The notes: generated from the sequence alone by a model not told the origin. A DNA stretch of 6,802 nucleotides from JAVEDQ01 sp035468175 (GCA_035468175.1 DATITC010000013.1:1-6802); one strand, 5' to 3'. Shown: positions 1-6,304, counted from the stretch's first letter. Numbers and translations are program-made.

Positions 1-123
1 CGTGACTACCAGGTCATGTCGATCCCGACAATGACGGTTTTCCAGGGCGGCAAGCCGGTCAAGAGCATCATCGGCGCCAAGCCCAAGGGCGCCATCCTCA
101 GCGACCTCGCCGACTACATCTAA
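1..123 (+). CDS. trxA: Thioredoxin, C-terminal 40 residues (5' end outside window)
   Basis: The reading frame is open from base 1 to a TAA at 121-123 and encodes the last 40 residues of a thioredoxin. The segment V-M-S-I-P-T followed by a hydrophobic strand and F-Q-G-G-K-P-V is the family's cis-proline loop and beta-hairpin. The final residues form the usual amphipathic C-terminal helix ending in L-A-D-Y-I. The CGPC active site would lie upstream of the window and is not seen. Thioredoxin is a small cytoplasmic protein that reduces protein disulfides and is itself re-reduced by thioredoxin reductase. In actinobacterial origin regions trxB and trxA directly precede the cwlM-like amidase gene, which matches the next gene here. 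The call rests on the motif plus this synteny. Confidence 0.9.
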   Translation, partial: RDYQVMSIPTMTVFQGGKPVKSIIGAKPKGAILSDLADYI

Positions 124-140
124 ACCGGGGACCCGGTCCA

Positions 141-183
141 GGGCCCATCCGTCCACCTGGACGGGTGGGCCCCTGTTCGTTCG
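141..183 (+). terminator. Hairpin terminator after trxA
   Basis: A 14-base arm at 141-154 pairs with 159-172 across a 4-base ACCT loop. Thirteen pairs are Watson-Crick and one is a G-T wobble. It is followed by a moderately T-rich stretch (TGTTCGTTCG) but no true U-run, which is common for high-GC actinobacterial terminators. It begins 17 bases after the trxA stop, so it should end the trx transcript and separate it from the amidase gene. Confidence 0.75.
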
Positions 184-266
184 TCCGTGAAACGCAGGCG
201 ACCCCCGTGCGCCCGCAGCGCGGCAGGGGGACGACAATCAGCGACACAATGGGAGCCGACAGCCAC

Positions 267-1412
267 ATGCAGCCTCTGAGGCTCGGGGACCGAGGACCCG
301 CCGTGGCCGATGTGCAGGCCGCCCTGCTCGGCCTGGGGCTACTCGCCGTGGCGCCGTCGACGTCCCCCGGCGGAGCTGCCGACGGCACCGACTCCGCGGT
401 GTTCGATCCCGCCACCGAGCTCGCCGTCCGCCACTTCCAGCAGGTCCGCGGGCTGTCCGTCGACGGGCGGGTCGGTGAGGAGACCTACCGGGCCCTCTCC
501 GAGGCCCGCTGGTCGCTGGGGGACCGGCTGCTCCGGTACGACCCCGAACGGCTGATGCGCGGCGACGACGTCACCGCCCTGCAGGAGCGCCTGCTCGAGC
601 TCGGCTACGACGCCGGGCGGGCCGACGGGATCCTCGGGCCGGAGACCGAGACCGGTCTGCGGACCTTCCAGCGGGACTACGGCCTGACCCCCGACGGCAC
701 GTGCGGGCCGGCGACCATGCGCGCGCTGCGCCAGCTCGGCCGCAAGGTGACGGGGGGCCGGCCCCAGCTCCTCCGGCAGAGTGCCTCCCTGGTCGACAGC
801 GGCCCGCATCTCATCGGCCGCCGGATCGTCGTCGACCCCGGTCATGGCGGCGCGGACTCCGGCTTCGTCTCCGGGGAGACCACGGAGGCCGACCTGGTCT
901 TCGATCTCGCTTCCAGGATCGAAGGCCGGCTCGCCGCCGCCGGCGCCACCGTCTATCTCACCCGGGGCCGCGACCAGGAACCCTCGCTCGAGGAGCGGAC
1001 CGGCTTCGCCAACAGTGCGCGAGCGGACCTGTTCCTCTCGCTGCACGTGGACGCACACACCTCGGAGCACGCCCGAGGTGTGGCGAGCTTCTACTACGGC
1101 ACCGGGTCGGGAGCCTCCTCCACGGTCGGGGAGCAGTTCGCCAACCTGATCCGGCGCGAGACGATCGCCCGCACCGGCATGCTGGATCTGGGCTCCCATC
1201 CCAAGACGTGGGATCTGCTGCGGATGACGCGCATGCCTGCTGTCCGGCTCGACTGCGGTTACCTCACCCACTCCGTCGACCGGCTCCTGCTGCTCGACGC
1301 CCGGCTGCGCAGCGCCATCGCGCACGGCGTCCTGGCCGCCGTGCAGCGGCTCTACCTGCCGGCCGAAGCCGATCCGCCCACTGGAACGTTCATCCTGCCG
1401 GACAAGGTCTAA
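267..1412 (+). CDS. cwlM: CwlM-like protein: two peptidoglycan-binding domains plus N-acetylmuramoyl-L-alanine amidase domain
   Basis: The predicted protein has 381 residues. Two PG_binding_1 repeats come first, at roughly residues 2-80 (L-R-x-G-D-R-G-P-A-V start, V-D-G-R-V-G-x-x-T middle) and 94-156 (M-R-G-D-D-V start, P-D-G-T-C-G-P-A-T end). An amidase_3 domain follows at about 186-361. Zinc-ligand candidates are His193 (D-P-G-H-G-G), Glu207 (T-E-A-D-L) and His260 (L-S-L-H-V-D-A-H). The catalytic Glu expected in the final E-x-G-F/Y motif is Asp329 here (R-L-D-C-G-Y-L-T-H). There is no signal peptide or membrane segment, so the protein is probably cytoplasmic. The family is named as a cell-wall hydrolase, but mycobacterial CwlM works inside the cell: phosphorylated by PknB, it stimulates MurA. 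The ATG at 267 is chosen because GGGAG at 251-255 lies 11 bases upstream. An in-frame ATG at 249 (six more residues) is possible; the GTG at 165 lies inside the terminator stem and is unlikely. I am sure of the family and moderately sure of the CwlM role. Confidence 0.9.
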   Translation: MQPLRLGDRGPAVADVQAALLGLGLLAVAPSTSPGGAADGTDSAVFDPATELAVRHFQQVRGLSVDGRVGEETYRALSEARWSLGDRLLRYDPERLMRGDDVTALQERLLELGYDAGRADGILGPETETGLRTFQRDYGLTPDGTCGPATMRALRQLGRKVTGGRPQLLRQSASLVDSGPHLIGRRIVVDPGHGGADSGFVSGETTEADLVFDLASRIEGRLAAAGATVYLTRGRDQEPSLEERTGFANSARADLFLSLHVDAHTSEHARGVASFYYGTGSGASSTVGEQFANLIRRETIARTGMLDLGSHPKTWDLLRMTRMPAVRLDCGYLTHSVDRLLLLDARLRSAIAHGVLAAVQRLYLPAEADPPTGTFILPDKV

Positions 1413-1419
1413 CAGGTGA

Positions 1420-1437
1420 GCCGCCCTGCGAGGCGGC
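1420..1437 (+). terminator. Possible weak terminator hairpin after the cwlM-like gene
   Basis: A 6-bp GC-only stem (GCCGCC at 1420-1425 with GGCGGC at 1432-1437, loop CTGCGA) begins 8 bases after the amidase stop. No T-tract follows. A second, GC-rich and poorly defined hairpin can form at about 1442-1464. Either might slow RNA polymerase, but the signal is much weaker than the one after trxA. Confidence 0.35.
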
Positions 1438-1530
1438 CTGAGGAGCGGGGGCCGAAGGCTCCCCGACGAGGGCCGGGCGGGGCTCCGTGCAGCCGGGGGA
1501 CGGCACTTGGCCGCGGTGTCGAACGGTAGG

Positions 1531-1562
1531 TCGACAGTGTCATCAGCGTCGCTCCCTACACT
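1531..1562 (+). promoter_or_regulatory. Candidate promoter for the aminotransferase-ligase pair
   Basis: TACACT at 1557-1562 fits the actinobacterial -10 pattern TANNNT. TCGACA at 1531-1536 differs from the -35 consensus TTGACA at one base, but the 20-base spacer is longer than usual, so the -35 assignment is weak. Transcription from this -10 would begin at about 1569-1570, on or next to the in-frame GTG at 1570, giving a leaderless mRNA. Confidence 0.4.
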
Positions 1563-1569
1563 CCTGGGG

Positions 1570-2991
1570 GTGACCCCTCCGTCCGGACCGCAGCCGGGCC
1601 CGCATCTGAGTCAGGGTGCGCATCCCCATCCCGTGCCGCGCCATCCGCGGCTGGATCCGCTGGCCGACCGGTACGCAGCACGCACGCACGGGATGAAGAC
1701 GTCGGAGATCCGCGCCCTGTTCTCCGTCGTCAGCCGGCCCGAGGTGGTCTCGCTGGCCGGCGGCATGCCCGCGGTCACCGCACTGCCGCTGGACGCCGTC
1801 GGTTCGATGATCGGCGATCTCGTCTCGGGCATGGGCGCCCAGACCCTGCAGTACGGCTCGGGGCAGGGCGACCCACGGCTGCGTGAACGGATCTGCGACG
1901 TCATGGCGCTCGAAGGCATCACCGATGCCTCGGCCAGCGAGGTCGTCATCACGGTCGGCTCCCAGCAGGGGCTCGACCTGGTCACCCGGGTGTTCTGCGA
2001 TCCGGGTGACGTGATCCTGGCCGAAGGTCCGTCCTACGTCGGCGCTCTGGGCGTCTTCCAGGCCGCCCAGGCGCGCGTGCGGCACGTTCCCATGGACGAC
2101 GACGGGCTGATCCCCGAGGCGCTGGAGGCGGCTCTTCTGGAGTGCCGGGCCAACGGCGACCGGGTGAAGTTCCTCTACACCGTGCCCAACTTCCACAACC
2201 CCGCCGGCGTCACTCTCTCCGAGCATCGCCGTGTCGCGATCATCGATATCGCCGACCGGCACGACCTGCTGATCATCGAGGACAACCCCTACGGCCTCCT
2301 CGGCTTCGAGCACGGGCCGATGCGCGCGCTGCGGGCCCGAAACGCCCAGCGGGTCGTCTACCTCGGCTCGTTCTCCAAGACGTTCTCCCCGTGCCTGCGG
2401 GTCGGCTGGGTGCTCGCGCCGCTCGCCGTCCGGGAGAAGCTGGTGCTGGCGTCGGAGGCCCAGATCCTGTGCCCGCCGTCGCTGACCCAGTACGCCGTCG
2501 CCAGGTACCTCGACACCCAGCCGTGGCGGGAGCAGATCAAGCTGTTCACCGAGCTCTACCGGGAGCGCCGCGACGCCACCCTCGAGTCACTCGCCGCGCT
2601 GATGCCGCGCGGAACGACCTGGACGCGCCCCGACGGCGGCTTCTACGTCTGGCTGAAGCTGCCGCACGGCCTGGACTCCAAGCTGATGCAGCCGCGCGCG
2701 GTCAATGCACACGTCGCCTACGTGCCAGGCATCGGCTTCTACGCCGACGGCTCGGGGCGCGAATACATGCGGCTGTCCTACTGCTATCCCGAACCGCACC
2801 AGATCCGCGAGGGTGTGCGCCGGCTGGCTCGCGTGATCGAGGCCGAGCTCGATCTGCACTCCACCTTCGACAGCGTCGACACCGGCACGTTCCAGGCGAT
2901 CGGCCGCGGTCCGCGGGTTCCCGACGTCGAGTCGTTCGTCGGCCCGGCGAACAGCGACCGTTACGAGGACGGCGGCCATGCCCGAGCCTGA
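1570..2991 (+). CDS. PLP-dependent aminotransferase, fold type I (LysN / 2-aminoadipate aminotransferase-like)
   Basis: This enzyme should move an amino group between an amino acid and a 2-oxo acid using pyridoxal phosphate; the substrate cannot be read from the sequence. From the GTG at 1570 it has 473 residues. After about 40 Pro- and His-rich residues comes R-T-x-G-M-K-x-S-E-I-R-A-L, typical of LysN-like enzymes. Fold-type I landmarks are all present: Y-G-S-G-Q-G near 95, G-S-Q-Q-G-L-D-L at about 130, Asn210 (N-P-A-G), Asp238 and Tyr241 (E-D-N-P-Y), the PLP Schiff-base Lys270 (S-F-S-K-T-F), Arg277 and the carboxylate-binding Arg401 (M-R-L-S-Y). It resembles the catalytic half of MocR regulators, but there is no GntR helix-turn-helix. 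The last 40 or so residues form a polar, probably disordered tail. The start is uncertain: GTG 1570 sits under a candidate -10, while TTG 1507 has GGGGGA six bases upstream and would add 21 residues. The final 14 bases overlap the ligase gene, which suggests translational coupling. Confidence 0.88.
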   Translation: MTPPSGPQPGPHLSQGAHPHPVPRHPRLDPLADRYAARTHGMKTSEIRALFSVVSRPEVVSLAGGMPAVTALPLDAVGSMIGDLVSGMGAQTLQYGSGQGDPRLRERICDVMALEGITDASASEVVITVGSQQGLDLVTRVFCDPGDVILAEGPSYVGALGVFQAAQARVRHVPMDDDGLIPEALEAALLECRANGDRVKFLYTVPNFHNPAGVTLSEHRRVAIIDIADRHDLLIIEDNPYGLLGFEHGPMRALRARNAQRVVYLGSFSKTFSPCLRVGWVLAPLAVREKLVLASEAQILCPPSLTQYAVARYLDTQPWREQIKLFTELYRERRDATLESLAALMPRGTTWTRPDGGFYVWLKLPHGLDSKLMQPRAVNAHVAYVPGIGFYADGSGREYMRLSYCYPEPHQIREGVRRLARVIEAELDLHSTFDSVDTGTFQAIGRGPRVPDVESFVGPANSDRYEDGGHARA

Positions 2992-3994
2992 GACCGACTC
3001 CCGACCGGCCCCCGAGCGCGCATCGCACAGCGACCGGCCACTGCGCGCCGTCGTCCTGGCCGGGGGACTGACCTTCGAGCGTGACGTCAGCCTGTCCTCC
3101 GGCACCCAGGTGGTGGAGGAACTCGAGCGCTTCGGCCTCGACGCCGAGCTCCGCGACGCCGACGCCGACCTGCTGCCGGGCCTGGCGGCCGCGCCCGCCG
3201 ACGCCGTCTTCATCGCCCTGCACGGCGCCACCGGCGAGGACGGCGCGCTGCGGGCGGTGCTCGATCTGGCCGGCGTGTCCTACGTGGGCTCGCCCGCAGC
3301 GGCCTGCCGGCTGGCCTGGGACAAGCCGGCCGCCAAGTCGGTGGTCCGCTCCGCCGGGCTGTCCACACCCGACTGGGTCGCCCTGCCGCACAGCACCTTC
3401 CGCGAGCTCGGTGCCGGCGCCGTGCTCGACCTGATCGTCGCCCGGCTGGGGCTGCCGCTGATGCTCAAGCCCGCATCGGGTGGCTCGGCGCTCGGGGCGC
3501 AGAAGATCAGCCGGCTGGAGGACCTGCCGGCCGGCATGGTCAGCTGCTTCGCCTACGGCGACACCGTGCTCGTGGAACGGTTCGTCGAGGGCACCGAGCT
3601 CGCGGTGTCGGTGATCGATCTGGGGGAGGGGCCGGTCGCCCTTCCGGCTGTGGAGATCGAGCCCCGTTCGGGTGTCTTCGACTACGCGGCCCGCTACACC
3701 CCGGGCATGACCGAGTACCACGCCCCCGCCCGGGTCAGCGCGACGATCGCCGCCGCCGCCGCCGACCTCGCCGTCCGCGTGCACGAAGCCCTCGGCCTGG
3801 CCGACCTGTCTCGTACCGACGCGATCGTGGCCGCGGACGGCACGATCCAGTTCCTCGAGGTGAACGTCTCCCCAGGTCTGACCGAGACGTCGATGTTCCC
3901 GATGGCGGTCGAGGCGGCCGGCCTCGAGGTCGGGGAGGTGCTCGCGGGGCTACTCTCCCGCCGCGCCGGCACGACCCGTCACCAGGAACCGTAA
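2978..3994 (+). CDS. D-alanine--D-alanine ligase-like ATP-grasp enzyme
   Basis: The 338-residue product has the three-part Ddl layout. The N-terminal substrate domain carries V-L-A-G-G-L-T-F-E-R-D-V-S-L with Glu34 (equivalent to E. coli DdlB Glu15), then L-H-G-A-T-G-E-D-G (80-89) and Y-V-G-S (102-105). The ATP-grasp part has K-P-A-S-G-G-S (164-170, Ser170 matching Ser150), a V-E-R-F-V-E-G segment at 199-205 and an omega loop D-Y-A-A-R-Y whose Tyr240 matches Tyr216. It ends in S-R-T-D and E-V-N-x-S-P-G, where Asp281, Glu293 and Asn295 match the metal ligands and Arg279 the phosphate-binding Arg. Ddl joins two D-Ala with ATP to make the dipeptide added by MurF in peptidoglycan synthesis. The ATG at 2978 has ACGAGGAC upstream with about 9 bases of spacing, and the gene overlaps the aminotransferase by 14 bases. 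About 20 polar residues precede the first strand. Actinobacteria usually keep their main ddl elsewhere, so this may be a second copy; dipeptide specificity is inferred. Confidence 0.88.
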   Translation: MPEPETDSRPAPERASHSDRPLRAVVLAGGLTFERDVSLSSGTQVVEELERFGLDAELRDADADLLPGLAAAPADAVFIALHGATGEDGALRAVLDLAGVSYVGSPAAACRLAWDKPAAKSVVRSAGLSTPDWVALPHSTFRELGAGAVLDLIVARLGLPLMLKPASGGSALGAQKISRLEDLPAGMVSCFAYGDTVLVERFVEGTELAVSVIDLGEGPVALPAVEIEPRSGVFDYAARYTPGMTEYHAPARVSATIAAAAADLAVRVHEALGLADLSRTDAIVAADGTIQFLEVNVSPGLTETSMFPMAVEAAGLEVGEVLAGLLSRRAGTTRHQEP

Positions 3995-4009
3995 CGTCTG
4001 TGACGAAAC

Positions 4010-4027
4010 GCCGCGGATCACCGCGGC
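4010..4027. terminator. Bidirectional hairpin between converging ligase and parB genes
   Basis: A perfect 7-bp inverted repeat (GCCGCGG at 4010-4016, CCGCGGC at 4021-4027) with a 4-base ATCA loop lies in the 47 bases between the two stop codons. Read on the minus strand, it is followed by GTTTCGT, the better tail, so it may serve parB more than the ligase. Its position between convergent genes supports a shared terminator. Confidence 0.6.
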
Positions 4028-4041
4028 TGGCCTCGTCAAGC

Positions 4042-5112
4042 CTATGCGGACCGCCCGGTGATCTCCGGAGCCATCACGCCGATGATCCGCTGTAGGTCGT
4101 CGATCGAACCGAACTCGACGACGATGCGTCCCTTCGCCCGGCCGATCTGCACCTTGACCTTCGTGTCGAACATGTCCGACAAGCGGCCGGCGAGATCCTC
4201 GACACCGGGGGCTGTGATGTTGCGGGTCCGGCGCCGGGCAGTCGGCTCGTCGGCCGCGGCCATCGCGACGGCCTCCTCGGTTGCCCGGACCGACAGACCC
4301 TCGGCGACGATCCGGGTGGCGAGGGCGTCCTGCTTCGCTGCATCGGACAGGCCGAGCAGCGCGCGGGCGTGACCGGCGGAGATGACTCCGGCAGCGACCC
4401 GCATCTGCACCTTCACCGGCAGCTTCATCAGCCGGATGGTGTTGGTGACCTGCGAGCGGCTGCGCCCGATCTTGCTGGCCAGCTCCTCGTGGGTGGCGCC
4501 GAACTCCTCGAGCAACTGCTGGTAGGCCGCGGCCTCCTCGAGCGGGTTGAGCTGGACCCGATGAATGTTCTCCAGCAGGGCGTCGCGGAGCATCGCATCG
4601 TCGGTGGTGTCCCGGACGATGGCCGGAACTGTGTCGAGCCCCGCCGCACGTGCCGCGCGCAGCCGTCGCTCGCCCATGATGAGCTCGTAGCTGACGCCTG
4701 CCCCCGGGGGGTTCGGGTTCTCCCGGACGACGATCGGCTGGAGCAGGCCGAACTCCTTCACGCTGTGCGTGAGCTCCTCGAGCGCCTCGTCGTCGAACAC
4801 CATGCGCGGCTGCTTGGGGTTGGGGACGACGTCGTCGACGGCCACCTCGCGCAACTGCGCACCCGGGATGCCGACGGCCGCCTCGATCGCCGCGGAGGCT
4901 CGGTCTGCCGCCCGGGAGGCCACCGGCACGTCGTCGTCATGGGCGGTGTCCGCCGGCGGCGGCACCAGGCTCACGGTGGGAGCTCCACCGGACGGCCCGC
5001 CGTCCGACGCGGGACGATGGTCCCCCGGAGCGGGCGAAGGAACCACCGCCGGGCCCGGGCCGGTCGGGATGAGGGCTGCCAGACCCCGGCCCAGGCCACC
5101 GCGCTTGGTCAT
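4042..5112 (-). CDS. parB: Chromosome partition protein ParB (CTP-dependent DNA clamp)
   Basis: ParB binds parS, spreads along origin-proximal DNA as a CTP-gated clamp, loads SMC and stimulates the ParA ATPase. The 356-residue product begins with G-L-G-R-G-L-A-A-L-I-P (6-16), the short N-terminal peptide that contacts ParA. A Pro/Gly/Ala-rich linker runs to about 86. The ParB/Srx domain follows, with N-P-K-Q-P-R (98-103), the CTP-binding G-E-R-R-L-R-A-A (147-154) and E-N-I-H-R (181-185). A helix-turn-helix spans about 206-232 (E-E-L-A-S-K-I-G-R-S-R-S-Q-V-T-N), and a C-terminal dimerisation domain spans 303-348. Other phyla often have E-N-I-Q-R in the third box; the His form is common in Actinobacteria. 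The ATG at 5112 is preferred because GAGGAG lies 5 bases upstream; a longer frame up to 5166 would run into parA. The gene starts 25 bases after the parA stop, so the two are one operon. Confidence 0.97.
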   Translation of the reverse strand: MTKRGGLGRGLAALIPTGPGPAVVPSPAPGDHRPASDGGPSGGAPTVSLVPPPADTAHDDDVPVASRAADRASAAIEAAVGIPGAQLREVAVDDVVPNPKQPRMVFDDEALEELTHSVKEFGLLQPIVVRENPNPPGAGVSYELIMGERRLRAARAAGLDTVPAIVRDTTDDAMLRDALLENIHRVQLNPLEEAAAYQQLLEEFGATHEELASKIGRSRSQVTNTIRLMKLPVKVQMRVAAGVISAGHARALLGLSDAAKQDALATRIVAEGLSVRATEEAVAMAAADEPTARRRTRNITAPGVEDLAGRLSDMFDTKVKVQIGRAKGRIVVEFGSIDDLQRIIGVMAPEITGRSA

Positions 5113-5137
5113 CGCTTCTCCTCGCTGAGGGTCGGGC

Positions 5138-6202
5138 TCACTGGCTGTGCTGGGGCCGGGGGACACCCGGGTAGGGGACGCCGTGTCCCACGGCCAGCGC
5201 GGTGACCGGCGGCGCGGCCGTCGTCCCCGGTGTCAGGGACCGGTCGTGCGCGATCATGCCGACACCACGCTGGGCGAGCTCGCGGGCGGCCTCCACGTAG
5301 CTGGTCGAGCCGCGCGAGCCCGGGTCGTAGGTCAGGACCGACTGCCCGTACCCCGGCGCCTCCGACACCCGCACGTTGCGGGGGATCACCGCTTGCAGGA
5401 CCAGCTCGCCGAAGTGCGTCCGGACCTCGTCGGCGACCTGGTCGGCGAGCTTGGTGCGTCCGTCGTACATGGTCAGCAGGATGGTCGCCACCGTGATCCC
5501 CGGGTTCAGGTGCGCGCGGACCAGATCGATGTTGGACAGCAGCTGCCCGAGCCCCTCGAGCGCGTAGTACTCGCACTGGATCGGGATGAGCACCTCATCG
5601 CCCGCGACCAGCGCGTTCAGCGTCAGCAGACCCAGGGACGGCGGGCAGTCGATGAGCACGTAGTGCGGGCGCTGCTCCGTCGGGAGAGCCGAGATGTGCG
5701 CCTCGATCGCGCGTCGCAGCCGGTGCTCACGGGCCACCACGGAGACCAGTTCGATCTCGGCCCCGGCCAGGTCGATCGTCGCGGGCACACAGACGAGGTT
5801 GGGCGACGCCGTGGTCGGGTGCACCACCTCACTGAGCGATCTGTCCCCGACGAGGGCGTCATAGATCGACGGCGTCCCCACCGTGTGCTCGACACCGAGC
5901 GCGGTGCTCGTGTTGCCCTGCGGGTCGAGGTCGATGACCAGTGCACGCAGCCCGAAGAGTGCGAGCGCGACGCCCAGGTTGACCGTGGACGTCGTCTTGC
6001 CGACGCCGCCCTTCTGGTTGGCGATGGTGATGACGCGAATCCGCCCGGGAACGGGGAACTGCTCCTGGTCCGCGGCGTGCAGGACCCGGGTGGCCCGCAT
6101 GGCCTCCATGGCGATGGGGCTGTCGAAGTCCGCCATGCCGAATCCACTGGACGCCTGGTCGGCGGCGAGATTGCTGCGCAGCCGCTCGCCCGGGTCGGTC
6201 AT
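5138..6202 (-). CDS. parA: Chromosome partition ATPase ParA (Soj)
   Basis: ParA is a Walker-type ATPase that binds the nucleoid non-specifically as an ATP dimer and moves the ParB-parS complex so that the new origin segregates. The 354-residue product has the deviant Walker A K-G-G-V-G-K-T-T (64-71, with signature Lys64), the A' motif D-L-D-P-Q-G-N (91-97), Walker B V-L-I-D-C-P-P-S (182-189) and the late I-P-R-N-V-R-V-S-E-A-P (273-283). An N-terminal extension of about 54 residues, usual for actinobacterial ParA, includes D-S-P-I-A-M-E-A. The C-terminal 35 or so residues are Pro-rich and probably disordered. The ATG at 6202 has AGGAAGGA six bases upstream, which fixes the start well. A parS site lies only 21 bases upstream of the start codon, so ParB binding could affect transcription of this operon. 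It probably shares a transcript with rsmG upstream, since I see no clear promoter in the gap. Confidence 0.97.
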   Translation of the reverse strand: MTDPGERLRSNLAADQASSGFGMADFDSPIAMEAMRATRVLHAADQEQFPVPGRIRVITIANQKGGVGKTTSTVNLGVALALFGLRALVIDLDPQGNTSTALGVEHTVGTPSIYDALVGDRSLSEVVHPTTASPNLVCVPATIDLAGAEIELVSVVAREHRLRRAIEAHISALPTEQRPHYVLIDCPPSLGLLTLNALVAGDEVLIPIQCEYYALEGLGQLLSNIDLVRAHLNPGITVATILLTMYDGRTKLADQVADEVRTHFGELVLQAVIPRNVRVSEAPGYGQSVLTYDPGSRGSTSYVEAARELAQRGVGMIAHDRSLTPGTTAAPPVTALAVGHGVPYPGVPRPQHSQ

Positions 6203-6208
6203 CGCAGG

Positions 6209-6216
6209 TCCTTCCT
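6209..6216 (-). promoter_or_regulatory. Ribosome binding site of parA
   Basis: Read on the minus strand, AGGAAGGA ends six bases before the ATG. This near-consensus Shine-Dalgarno decides the start at 6202 over internal methionines at codons 23 and 32. Confidence 0.8.
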
Positions 6217-6223
6217 GCCGGTC

Positions 6224-6239
6224 CGTTTCACGTGGAACG
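6224..6239. other. parS: parS centromere site 1
   Basis: The core GTTTCACGTGGAAC at 6225-6238 matches the bacterial parS consensus (GTTTCACGTGAAAC in Streptomyces) at 13 of 14 bases, and the flanking c/g pair extends the symmetry. ParB should nucleate here. The site lies in the parA leader, between the start codon and site 2. Confidence 0.92.
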
Positions 6240-6254
6240 GGCCGGGTAACTGGT

Positions 6255-6274
6255 GCTGTTCCACGTGGAACAGC
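6255..6274. other. parS: parS centromere site 2 (perfect 20-bp palindrome)
   Basis: GCTGTTCCACGTGGAACAGC is a perfect 20-bp palindrome whose central 14 bases (GTTCCACGTGGAAC) are a parS core, two bases from GTTTCACGTGAAAC, one in each half. Its centre lies 33 bp from the centre of site 1, close to three helical turns, so two ParB dimers could sit on nearly the same face of the DNA. As RNA it could also form a hairpin. Confidence 0.92.
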
Positions 6275-6304
6275 TCGCGTCGGGAACCGGCGGGCGGCCG
6301 GACA

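Noticed and set aside
124..137. Small palindrome ACCGGGGACCCGGT after the trxA stop
   Set aside because: The loop is too tight for a full stem, and the much stronger hairpin at 141-172 explains termination.
165..248. N-terminal extension of the amidase from a GTG at 165
   Set aside because: It begins inside the trxA terminator stem, has no Shine-Dalgarno and adds residues unlike the family.
233..250. GACAAT and CACAAT as -10 elements for the amidase gene
   Set aside because: Each matches only four of six bases, neither has a -35 at proper spacing, and they lie close to the start codon.
1040..1053. parS-like CACGTG sequence (10 of 14 bases match the site 2 core) inside the amidase gene
   Set aside because: It encodes the conserved metal-binding L-H-V-D motif, so codon constraint explains it, and its outer arms are not symmetric.
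339..1325. Long minus-strand open frame of 328 codons opposite the amidase gene
   Set aside because: Low-complexity Gly/Val/Glu-rich product with no recognisable motif; it is the antisense shadow expected in high-GC coding DNA. Similar long frames opposite the aminotransferase, ligase and parB were dismissed for the same reason.
3359..3367. CTGTCCACA, one mismatch from the DnaA box TTGTCCACA
   Set aside because: It is a single isolated site in the ligase coding frame with no cluster or AT-rich region nearby; the origin is expected beyond the right edge.
4647..4652. CACGTG hexamer inside parB
   Set aside because: Only the central six bases match parS; the flanks are ordinary GC-rich coding sequence.
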